Shown here piece by piece: positions 9,264 through 15,854 of a DNA stretch of 48,553 bases. Made by a program: the position numbers and the translations under genes. This DNA comes from JAZNQL01 sp045590155 (GTDB taxonomy: Bacteria; Bacillota; Clostridia; UMGS1883; UMGS1540), in assembly GCA_045590155.1 (NCBI GenBank), contig JAZNQL010000052.1:1-48553 (forward strand), written 5' to 3'. The notes under the pieces are model-generated. The model was not told where the DNA came from. It did not search any database and saw only the letters and a program-made list of their open reading frames with translations. The first letter of the stretch is position 1, and each line of letters starts with the position of its first letter.

Positions 9264-9974
9264 TTACTCCTTATTCATTCCTTCGTATGCTACGAGTGCC
9301 GCTTCATCCTCTTTATTGCATTTTAAAAGATAGAATGGAAGATTTTTTACCATTTTATCGGCAAAGCTTAAAAAGAAGGGCATTGTAGGCTCGCCTACCA
9401 TGGGGATTGCAAGCTGATTGAAAAGCCTTTGTATGATTTCTCCTGTTTGTATTTTGGAAATTGAGTTTTGCTCTGCCCGTTCTATAAAACAAACCTTTTT
9501 TAAAGGTACTGTTTTATTTTCGGACATTCTTTCTTTACCGCACCAAGGCGTTCCGCTTATATAAAATTTACCATCAGAAAATGTTATAAGAGGCTTGTCC
9601 CCATTTATTATAGTGCACCTATCGCCAAAAGTTTTTTTCCACAATGACGCATGTGTTGTTTTACCAATACCTGAAGGGGCGGCAAAAACATACCCTTCCT
9701 CATCAAGAGACAGTGCCACAGAATGAAGTACCACTGCGTTATGTTTTAATACCTCTCTTGCAAAGGTGTGGAAAAGCGACATAAATTCAATATATTCAAG
9801 AGATTCAGTTTTAAGAAAATCTGCGATTTCTTGGATTTCTTTTTTTGACGGATTTAACTCAAAATCAGGTTCAAACCCATGCACAATATATTTAGAGCAT
9901 GCTTTTTTTGCATACTCATATTCTGTATTTAATTGCACGGTAAGATTTGCACACCTGATTTGAAAACTTTCCAT
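9264..9974 (-). CDS. HPr kinase/phosphorylase-like protein of a peptide cassette
   Basis: 236 residues from the chosen ATG at 9974. A longer frame opens at 10013 but overlaps the SLH gene, while TAAGGAG stands just upstream of 9974. The P-loop is FAAPSGIGKTT (about residues 97-107). INGDKPLI supplies an acidic Mg/phosphate residue (Asp126), and GTPWCGKE (about 141-148) is typical of HprK-related proteins in peptide-modification loci. LHSVAL (about 83-88) matches the motif before the HprK fold. It lacks the N-terminal regulatory domain of true HprK and is not beside ptsH or lgt. Relatives in lasso-peptide clusters phosphorylate the precursor peptide; here phosphorylation of a peptide or of the SLH protein tail is a guess. 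Confidence 0.8.
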   Translation of the reverse strand: MESFQIRCANLTVQLNTEYEYAKKACSKYIVHGFEPDFELNPSKKEIQEIADFLKTESLEYIEFMSLFHTFAREVLKHNAVVLHSVALSLDEEGYVFAAPSGIGKTTHASLWKKTFGDRCTIINGDKPLITFSDGKFYISGTPWCGKERMSENKTVPLKKVCFIERAEQNSISKIQTGEIIQRLFNQLAIPMVGEPTMPFFLSFADKMVKNLPFYLLKCNKEDEAALVAYEGMNKE

Positions 9975-9984
9975 CTTATTCTCC

Positions 9985-10632
9985 TTACCAGATTCCTCCG
10001 GTTTCAATATCATCCTCGCCTATTACTCCTTCACTTTCGGTAAGGCGACCTATTGCTTTATACACATTTTCTAAAAGCTGCATAACTTCTGCTCTGGTAA
10101 TGTTGCTTTTGGGATATATTGATCCATCGTCACGTCCATTTACCACTTTATTTGCGGCAAGGGCATATACGCTGTCAAGTGCCCATTCTGAAATGGAATC
10201 TTTATCAGGAAAGGATATTTCTGTTGTCTTTTTGAAGCCAAATATACGGTTGAAGATAACAAATGCTTCTTCTCTTGTTATCTTGTCGTTAGGACGTGCA
10301 AGGTTATCATATCCGAGCATTATTCCTGCATAGTTAAGCTTTAACACTGCTTCTGTATAAAAAGCATCTTCAGGTAAATCAGTAAATGTGTTTTCGGATA
10401 TGCCATTTACTTCTAATATTCTGTTCATTATTACTGCCATTTCGCCTCTTGTGATGTTATCATTAGGTCTGAAAAGTCCCTGATATCCTTGTACGATGCC
10501 TCGGTCGCTCCATGTTTTTATTACGCCTTCTGCCCAGTGTCCCGAAATATCGGTAAAGTCCGCCGCAAAGGCGCCCATTGTCATTGCTGAAAGCATAAAT
10601 ACTGAAAGTATTATTGAAATTATTTTTTTCAT
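9985..10632 (-). CDS. secreted three-repeat S-layer-homology (SLH) protein
   Basis: 215 residues. A signal peptide (MKKIISIILSVFMLSAMTMGAFA, likely cut after residue 23) is followed by three SLH repeats (about 25-66, 83-125 and 140-190) recognisable by DISGHWAEGVIKTW, ITRGEMAVIMNRI, ITREEAFVIFNRI and ITRAEVMQLLENV. SLH triplets bind pyruvylated secondary cell-wall polymer, so the protein should sit on the cell wall. The three repeats are almost the whole mature protein. Only a short acidic tail remains (about 194-215, ending DDIETGGIW). It is the first gene of the kinase/PqqD/peptidase/exporter operon and its stop codon lies within the Shine-Dalgarno region of the kinase gene. It may be the wall anchor or even the substrate of the cassette. 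Confidence 0.9.
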   Translation of the reverse strand: MKKIISIILSVFMLSAMTMGAFAADFTDISGHWAEGVIKTWSDRGIVQGYQGLFRPNDNITRGEMAVIMNRILEVNGISENTFTDLPEDAFYTEAVLKLNYAGIMLGYDNLARPNDKITREEAFVIFNRIFGFKKTTEISFPDKDSISEWALDSVYALAANKVVNGRDDGSIYPKSNITRAEVMQLLENVYKAIGRLTESEGVIGEDDIETGGIW

Positions 10633-10666
10633 ACTGAATACCTCTTTTCGTACTATTATTTAAATA

Positions 10667-10696
10667 ATTATAACATAAATTAAAACAATAAGTCAA
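10667..10696 (-). promoter_or_regulatory. promoter of the SLH/kinase/PqqD/peptidase/exporter operon
   Basis: On the minus strand -35 TTGACT (10691-10696) and -10 TATAAT (10667-10672) are separated by 18 nt. Transcription would start near 10660, about 28 nt before the SLH start codon, and an AGAGG Shine-Dalgarno follows. This is one of the best sigma-A-type matches in the window. Confidence 0.8.
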
Positions 10697-10720
10697 GCCG
10701 ATTATAGCTATTTATTTTAT

Positions 10721-10760
10721 AAAAAAACAGTCGGTCAGACTCTTAAAAAAGTCTGACCGA
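10721..10760 (-). terminator. Rho-independent terminator of rubrerythrin
   Basis: A perfect 10-bp stem, TCGGTCAGAC (10731-10740) with GTCTGACCGA (10751-10760), encloses a 10-nt loop. On the minus strand it is followed by a run of seven T (10721-10727). It lies directly after the rubrerythrin stop and insulates it from the SLH operon. Confidence 0.92.
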
Positions 10761-10767
10761 GGGGGTA

Positions 10768-11310
10768 TCAATAATTTTTGCAGTTTAATTCAAAATAGCT
10801 TTTTGGATGGTCGCAAACGGGACATTTTTCGGGTGCTTTTGTACCTACCATTATATGTCCGCAATTACGGCATTCCCAAACCTTAACTTCGCTCTTTTCG
10901 AACACCTGTGCAGTTTCTACATTCTTTAAAAGTGCACGATAACGTTCTTCGTGTTCTTTTTCGATAGCTGCTACCATGCGGAATTTTGCAGCAAGTTCGG
11001 TAAATCCTTCTTTTTCTGCGGTTTCTGCAAAGCCTGCATACATATCGGTCCATTCATAGTTTTCGCCGTTTGCGGCATCAGCAAGATTTTCTGCTGTGTC
11101 ACTTATTCCGTTTAATTCTTTAAGCCACAATTTTGCATGTTCTTTTTCGTTGTCAGCTGTTTTTAAGAAAAGTGCTGCAATTTGCTCAAAACCTTCTTTT
11201 TTTGCTTTTGATGCAAAATATGTGTACTTGTTTCTTGCCTGTGATTCGCCCGCAAAAGCTGCAGCAAGATTTTTTTCAGTTTGCGTTCCTTTGTATTTAT
11301 TATCTTTCAT
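10768..11310 (-). CDS. rbr: rubrerythrin
   Basis: A non-haem di-iron peroxidase that detoxifies hydrogen peroxide in anaerobes. It has 180 residues. The N-terminal ferritin-like four-helix bundle carries Glu22, E55xxH58 and E117xxH120 as iron ligands. The C-terminal rubredoxin-like domain has CRNCG (Cys147, Cys150) and CPVCD (Cys163, Cys166) for the [Fe(SCys)4] site. Both domains are complete and in the classical order. It has its own promoter (11383-11411) and terminator, so it is monocistronic. The gene fits the oxygen-sensitive PFL metabolism encoded nearby. Confidence 0.97.
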   Translation of the reverse strand: MKDNKYKGTQTEKNLAAAFAGESQARNKYTYFASKAKKEGFEQIAALFLKTADNEKEHAKLWLKELNGISDTAENLADAANGENYEWTDMYAGFAETAEKEGFTELAAKFRMVAAIEKEHEERYRALLKNVETAQVFEKSEVKVWECRNCGHIMVGTKAPEKCPVCDHPKSYFELNCKNY

Positions 11311-11382
11311 TTTAAAACACTCCTTTTATTTTTTATTTTGCCTGTAATAGAGCAAAAAAATCATTAAACTCTTTCTTTTTTT

Positions 11383-11411
11383 ATTTTAACATATCAGTTT
11401 TATTTTGAAAA
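11383..11411 (-). promoter_or_regulatory. promoter of rubrerythrin
   Basis: On the minus strand TTTTCA (11406-11411), 17 nt, then TAAAAT (11383-11388). It is framed by an inverted repeat, AAACTCTTT near 11366 and AAAGAGTTT near 11408, which could be an operator or chance in AT-rich DNA. No PerR-type box was seen. The start codon has an AAGGAG Shine-Dalgarno. Confidence 0.55.
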
Positions 11412-11441
11412 GAGTTTTTTTGAATTTTTTAGAAATATTTA

Positions 11442-12479
11442 TTAAATAATCCATTTATTTAAAATGGGTATTTTTGAAATTATTGCGTATATACAAGTAC
11501 ATATTAAAAGCACCAGAACAGAAATTAAAGGTACTGTAATAATTGAAAGGGTTTGTGCTGTAAGGGAAAGTTTTTCAAACAAATACAAAACAAACATATG
11601 AGAAAGGTATACACAAAAAGAAGCTTTTGATATATACACTATTATTTTTGAAAGCTTATATTTTATTTTATTCCCTGTAAGAGTTATATAAGAAAATATC
11701 CCTACGGCATAAAGGCACACGCCTACACTCATCCCCTGGAAAAATAGTTCATACAAATAATCATATTTTTTAGACATATAAAAAGTAAACCCGAAAACTA
11801 TGATAAATCCTAAAGTTAGGCATAAGAAACAATGTTTCTTCTTCAGCGGATATTTTTTAAGATAATATCCCAATATCCCGTATCCTACCGATGCCCAAGT
11901 CATATTTATAAGCCATTGACCTGTTAAGCCTGACAAAAGGTTAAACGGATAAAAATCCTTTACTGTTGGAAACAAAATTGCAAGCACAAACCATACCGTC
12001 AAGGAATATTGCAAAAGCTTTTTATCTGCTTTTTCAACAAAAAGACGTGTTACGGGCAAAAGTACATACACTATTAAGATTATGTGTATATAGTAAAAAT
12101 GAAATTCCTGGTCAAAAAGAAGTAACCGTTTAAAAGAATACCAAAGGTTTTCAACAGTAATCTGTGATTCTACTATTAAATGATATATTTTATACGCAAA
12201 TCCCCAGAAAAACATTGCTATAAGTATTCTTGAAATACTGTGCAGATAAAGCTTTTTAAATGATATTTCTTTTTCGGGATCCAGCATAATGGCCCCGCTT
12301 GCCATTAAAAACAATGGTACACTTGCTCTGAAAAACGATGCCCAAAAAAGACCGCTTGTCCATTCAAATGTACCAATAGGGTTGATACTTAAAACAAATG
12401 ATCCTGCGTGTATTGCTATTACTCCTAATATGGCTATTGCTTTTATAAGGTCTATACTTACATTTCTTTTTTCGGACAT
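11442..12479 (-). CDS. membrane O-acyltransferase, acyltransferase 3 family
   Basis: 345 residues, nearly all hydrophobic, with about ten membrane helices. The N-terminal RNVSIDLIKAIAILGVIAIHAG is the hallmark of the acyltransferase 3 (OafA/WecH/YrhL) family, with the His of IHAG in the usual place. PLFLMASGAIML follows as the second family motif. Such proteins transfer acetyl or succinyl groups from a cytoplasmic CoA donor to sugars of the cell surface, such as wall polymers, capsule or peptidoglycan. The acceptor cannot be read from the sequence. It lies between an SLH lipoprotein gene and rubrerythrin, with a hairpin just upstream of its AGGGGA ribosome binding site. Confidence 0.85.
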   Translation of the reverse strand: MSEKRNVSIDLIKAIAILGVIAIHAGSFVLSINPIGTFEWTSGLFWASFFRASVPLFLMASGAIMLDPEKEISFKKLYLHSISRILIAMFFWGFAYKIYHLIVESQITVENLWYSFKRLLLFDQEFHFYYIHIILIVYVLLPVTRLFVEKADKKLLQYSLTVWFVLAILFPTVKDFYPFNLLSGLTGQWLINMTWASVGYGILGYYLKKYPLKKKHCFLCLTLGFIIVFGFTFYMSKKYDYLYELFFQGMSVGVCLYAVGIFSYITLTGNKIKYKLSKIIVYISKASFCVYLSHMFVLYLFEKLSLTAQTLSIITVPLISVLVLLICTCIYAIISKIPILNKWII

Positions 12480-12496
12480 ATTTATTCCCCTTATAA

Positions 12497-12533
12497 AAAG
12501 TACTGTGCATAAACAACTTATGCACAGTACTTT
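12497..12533 (-). terminator. hairpin terminator after the SLH lipoprotein gene
   Basis: A perfect 16-bp stem, 12497-12512 with 12518-12533 and loop ACAAC. Its outer end is A/T pairs, so the minus-strand RNA ends in a short U run (CTTTTTATAA). It lies 6 nt beyond the SLH lipoprotein stop and 18 nt before the acyltransferase start, so read-through could still feed that gene. Confidence 0.8.
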
Positions 12534-12538
12534 ATTGT

Positions 12539-13687
12539 TTATTGTGCTGTTGTCCAGTTAAGATTAAAGAATAACTGGCATACTTCCGCTCTTCTTAATG
12601 TATTTGAAGGGTTGAAGGTTTTGTTTTCGTCAACGCCTTGTGTGATTCCTGTATTATATGCAGCTAAAACTGCTTCCTTATATTCGGGAGATATTTTGTC
12701 TCCGTCAGGAATATCAGCTATTGTTAATGTGTTTTGTGCTGTTAATGTATCCTTTTTTGCAAGGTACATTGCTGAAACTGCCACTTCTCTTGATATTGCA
12801 ACATCATAGTTTGCAGGTGTGAAGTCGCCGCGGTTTAAAATATAGCCTGCATTTACACACGATTCAACGGCTTTTGCTGCCCAGTAACCGTTTGCTTCCC
12901 CTATAGCTAAACCTTTTGCACGAGCCATAATCTGACAAAACTGTGCGAAAGTTAATGTGTTTTCGGGCATAAACAAACCGTTTCCTACACCGTTTACAAG
13001 TCCGCCCTGTGCCATTTTTGTTACTGCATTATAATACCATGCTCCGGGCAATACATCTGTAAATCCACCTGCGTTTTGTGAGGTTGTAAAGGTAAATGTG
13101 GTTTCTTTACTAATTGATTCTGTGATTTTAACAATATCAAGAAGAACTGTATTGCCTGAAATTGTTACTCCTTCTGAAATACCTTCTATTTGCTTTACTT
13201 CTGAAGGAAAGGTTATTTCGTATGCTGCATAGATTTCTTTTATGAGTTCTTCTGCCTCTGTTTCATCGTACCCTGCACCTTCAAGCTCATTATTTACTTC
13301 TTCTCCTGTTAAAGTAATTGTATAGGTAAAGCTTCCATCTTGGTGCTTATCAATTTTTTCATAGTATGCAACAGAATTTTCTTTGGTATATTCGTTGTAT
13401 TCTTCTACTGTGGCATAATGCTTTTCTTCGCTTTCGCCGTAATATTTTATTCCGTTATTTTCCAGCATTTGCACATTTTCTTTATATTGAGCTACAGCAG
13501 TTTCTGTATCCTCAACTCCCATTGCAGCCATAAGCATGGCAAGTCCTTCTTCTGTGTAGCCTGCAAATGTTGTTACATCTATACTTCCATCTGCATTTAT
13601 AACAAAGTTTTCTTTGCTTGCTATACAGCCCGAAAACATAAATGCACTTACTGCCAGCACTAAAATCAATGCCAATAATTTTTTCAT
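12539..13687 (-). CDS. SLH-domain lipoprotein
   Basis: 382 residues. The signal peptide has a lipobox FSGC with the lipidated Cys at residue 21. Residues about 26-190 form a mixed alpha/beta domain (ENFVINADGSIDVTTF...VTISGNTVLLDI) that resembles the LppM-type lipoprotein domain; this assignment is tentative. Residues about 205-380 hold three SLH repeats (FTDVLPGAWYYNAV, GYWAAKAVESCVNAG, ISPEYKEAVLAAYNTG, with LRRAEVCQLFF near the end). Carrying both a lipid anchor and a wall-binding triplet, it could bridge membrane and cell wall. It has a clear promoter at 13726-13754 and ends at the hairpin at 12497-12533. Its role is unknown. Confidence 0.85.
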   Translation of the reverse strand: MKKLLALILVLAVSAFMFSGCIASKENFVINADGSIDVTTFAGYTEEGLAMLMAAMGVEDTETAVAQYKENVQMLENNGIKYYGESEEKHYATVEEYNEYTKENSVAYYEKIDKHQDGSFTYTITLTGEEVNNELEGAGYDETEAEELIKEIYAAYEITFPSEVKQIEGISEGVTISGNTVLLDIVKITESISKETTFTFTTSQNAGGFTDVLPGAWYYNAVTKMAQGGLVNGVGNGLFMPENTLTFAQFCQIMARAKGLAIGEANGYWAAKAVESCVNAGYILNRGDFTPANYDVAISREVAVSAMYLAKKDTLTAQNTLTIADIPDGDKISPEYKEAVLAAYNTGITQGVDENKTFNPSNTLRRAEVCQLFFNLNWTTAQ

Positions 13688-13725
13688 TTTCTTACTGTCC
13701 CTTCTTTTCTTAATTATGTGAATTT

Positions 13726-13754
13726 ATTCTATCATAAAAAATTTTTAAATGCAA
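13726..13754 (-). promoter_or_regulatory. promoter of the SLH lipoprotein gene
   Basis: On the minus strand TTGCAT (13749-13754), a 17-nt spacer, then TAGAAT (13726-13731), about 39 nt before the start codon. The spacing is ideal and both boxes match the sigma-A consensus at most positions. Confidence 0.7.
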
Positions 13755-13770
13755 TAAGTTTTATTTATAA

Positions 13771-13818
13771 ATTAACAAAAAGCGGAATATGAAAAATCAT
13801 ATTCCGCTTTTTGTTAAT
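13771..13818 (-). terminator. terminator of the V-ATPase operon
   Basis: A perfect 22-bp inverted repeat, 13771-13792 with 13797-13818 around an AAAA loop. The core is AAAAAGCGGAATATGA. The atpD stop codon (13814-13816) lies inside the stem, so the hairpin forms within the end of the reading frame. The U run on the minus strand comes from the stem itself (CTTTTT). Confidence 0.88.
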
Positions 13819-14476
13819 TTGCCTTTTTTTGTTTTTCGATTTGCTCGCGTACCATCATATCCTTAACCTTCATAAGGCGGACCTGGGTGGAACGCTCGTT
13901 TTCGTCCAGTTTCATTGTAATATATTTTATTTTTTCTTTTGTGTCGGGAATTACAACGTGTTCCAAGGCATTTACTCTTCTTCTGGTTTTTTCGATTTCC
14001 CCTGCCATAAGCTGACACGCTTTTTCGCACTCGGCAAGCTTTAACATTTCTTCAAAAACATCGGAAAGTGACTTTACTGCTACATCAAGGTCTGCCGAAG
14101 TAAACGCAAAGCCGTATGAGTATATGTCGTTTTTATCGGCAGTTTTGGTCTTTGCTTCAAAGGACGGGATATCTACGCTCATTACGTTCTGCGGTTTAAA
14201 CTCGAGTTCTACCTTTTGTTTTGGTGCCATAAATGCAGTTTTCAAAGCTTCTTCGGGCATTGTTGCCTTTGCTATAACGAATTTTTGATTTGATTCTTTT
14301 ATTCCATCTTCAACCTTTAACCGAAGCTCCATATTATATCGCACAAGTTCCAAAAAGCGACGCATAAGCTCGTCAAGTTTATCTTTTAAGAGTTTATGTC
14401 CGCCTACGGCAGTTTTAAGCTTCTTTTTAAGGCGGGTAAGCTCCATTCTGGTTGGGTTTACATGTACAGAAGCCAT
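13814..14476 (-). CDS. atpD: V-type ATPase subunit D (central stalk)
   Basis: 220 residues, the usual length. The N-terminal VNPTRMELTRLKKKLKTAVGGHKLLKDK is the conserved opening of the D (NtpD/Vma8) subunit. Long N- and C-terminal helices form the coiled-coil rotor shaft that turns inside the A3B3 head. It is the last gene of the operon, as is common in Clostridia, 4 nt after atpB. Despite the symbol it is not homologous to F-type beta; the name follows V-type usage. Confidence 0.95.
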   Translation of the reverse strand: MASVHVNPTRMELTRLKKKLKTAVGGHKLLKDKLDELMRRFLELVRYNMELRLKVEDGIKESNQKFVIAKATMPEEALKTAFMAPKQKVELEFKPQNVMSVDIPSFEAKTKTADKNDIYSYGFAFTSADLDVAVKSLSDVFEEMLKLAECEKACQLMAGEIEKTRRRVNALEHVVIPDTKEKIKYITMKLDENERSTQVRLMKVKDMMVREQIEKQKKAN

Positions 14477-14480
14477 TTAA

Positions 14481-15854
14481 TCACTCCTTACCGTAGTACT
14501 CGTCGAGGAACTTATCGTCTATACGTTTTAATTCGCTTCTCGGGAGAAGTGACAAAAGTCTCCAGCCTACCTTTAATGTTTCTTCAATGCTTCTGTCTGT
14601 TTTATAGCCCTGTGACAAATATTCCTGTTCGAATTCTTCTGAGAAGTGTGCATACTTTAAGTCAATTTCCGAAAGCGCTGCTTCGCCCAGAATTGTCATA
14701 AGTTCTTTTGCTTCTTTACCTCTTGCATAAGCCGAGAAAAGCTGATTTAAAACGTTTGAATGGTCGGCTCTTGTTTTTCCTTCGCCTATACCTTTATCCT
14801 TAAGTCTTGAAAGTGAAGGAAGAACGTCAATAGGAGGCTCTACACCTTTACGATAGAGTTCACGGCTTAAGATTATCTGTCCTTCCGTTATATATCCCGT
14901 AAGGTCAGGAATTGGATGTGTTTTATCATCTTCCGGCATAGTGAGGATAGGCATCATTGTGATGCTTCCCTTTTTGCCTCGCTGACGGCCTGCTCTTTCG
15001 TAAAGTGTTGCAAGGTCTGTATACATATATCCGGGGTAACCTCTTCTGCCCGGAACTTCTTTTCTTGCGGCAGATACTTCACGAAGTGCATCGGCATAGT
15101 TTGTTATATCGGTTAATATTACAAGAACGTGCATATCCTTTTCAAATGCGAGATACTCTGCTGCTGTAAGTGCCATACGGGGAGTTGCTATACGCTCAAC
15201 CGCAGGGTCGTTTGCAAGGTTTATGAAAAGGGTTGTTCTGTCTATTGCTCCTGTTTCTTTAAAGCTTTCGATAAAGAAGTTTGCTTCTTCAAAAGTAATT
15301 CCCATTGCTGCAAATACAACGGCAAACTGGTCATCAGTTCCCCTAACCTTTGCCTGTCTTGCTATTTGTGCTGCAAGCTGTGCGTGAGGCAAGCCTGAAG
15401 CTGAAAATATAGGCAACTTCTGTCCTCTTACGAGGGTATTAAGTCCGTCTATTGCCGAAACGCCTGTTTGTATAAATTCGTTAGGATAGTTTCGTGCTGC
15501 GGGGTTCATAGGCAAGCCGTTTATATCCCTGCGTTCTGCCGGCAAAATTTCGGGTCCGTTATCTATTGGCATACCGAGCCCGTTGAATACTCTTCCAAGC
15601 ATATCTTCTGATACACCAAGTTGCATACTTCTTCCCATAAAACGTACTTTACTATCGGAAAGGTTTATTCCAACGGCATTTTCGAAAAGCTGTACCAATA
15701 CGTTGTTTCCGTTTACTTCCAAAACTTTGCAACGACGTGTTTCTCCAGAGGCTAGCTCTATTTCGCCAAGTTCGTCATAGGATACCCCTTCAACTCCCGA
15801 AACCAGCATAAGAGGACCTGCTACTTCCTGAATTGTTTTATATTCTTTTGGCAT
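14481..15854 (-). CDS. atpB: V-type ATPase subunit B (non-catalytic)
   Basis: 457 residues. It forms the non-catalytic half of the A3B3 head. The region that is a P-loop in subunit A reads FSASGLPHAQLAAQIARQ, the degenerate form expected for B. Other landmarks are LTDITNYADALREVSAARKEVPGRRGYPGYMYTDLATLYERAG and GSITMMPILTMPEDDKTHPIPDLTGYITEGQI. The stop of atpA and this start share a base (TGATG), and an AGGAGG Shine-Dalgarno lies in the end of atpA, so translation is coupled. Confidence 0.97.
   Translation of the reverse strand: MPKEYKTIQEVAGPLMLVSGVEGVSYDELGEIELASGETRRCKVLEVNGNNVLVQLFENAVGINLSDSKVRFMGRSMQLGVSEDMLGRVFNGLGMPIDNGPEILPAERRDINGLPMNPAARNYPNEFIQTGVSAIDGLNTLVRGQKLPIFSASGLPHAQLAAQIARQAKVRGTDDQFAVVFAAMGITFEEANFFIESFKETGAIDRTTLFINLANDPAVERIATPRMALTAAEYLAFEKDMHVLVILTDITNYADALREVSAARKEVPGRRGYPGYMYTDLATLYERAGRQRGKKGSITMMPILTMPEDDKTHPIPDLTGYITEGQIILSRELYRKGVEPPIDVLPSLSRLKDKGIGEGKTRADHSNVLNQLFSAYARGKEAKELMTILGEAALSEIDLKYAHFSEEFEQEYLSQGYKTDRSIEETLKVGWRLLSLLPRSELKRIDDKFLDEYYGKE

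Noticed and set aside
9975..10013. Longer start for the HprK-like kinase overlapping the SLH gene
   Set aside because: The ATG at 9974 has TAAGGAG at good distance, while the upstream start has none and would add 13 residues foreign to the family.
11360..11420. PerR box in the rubrerythrin promoter
   Set aside because: The inverted repeat AAACTCTTT/AAAGAGTTT does not match the PerR consensus and its half-sites are too far apart for one dimer.
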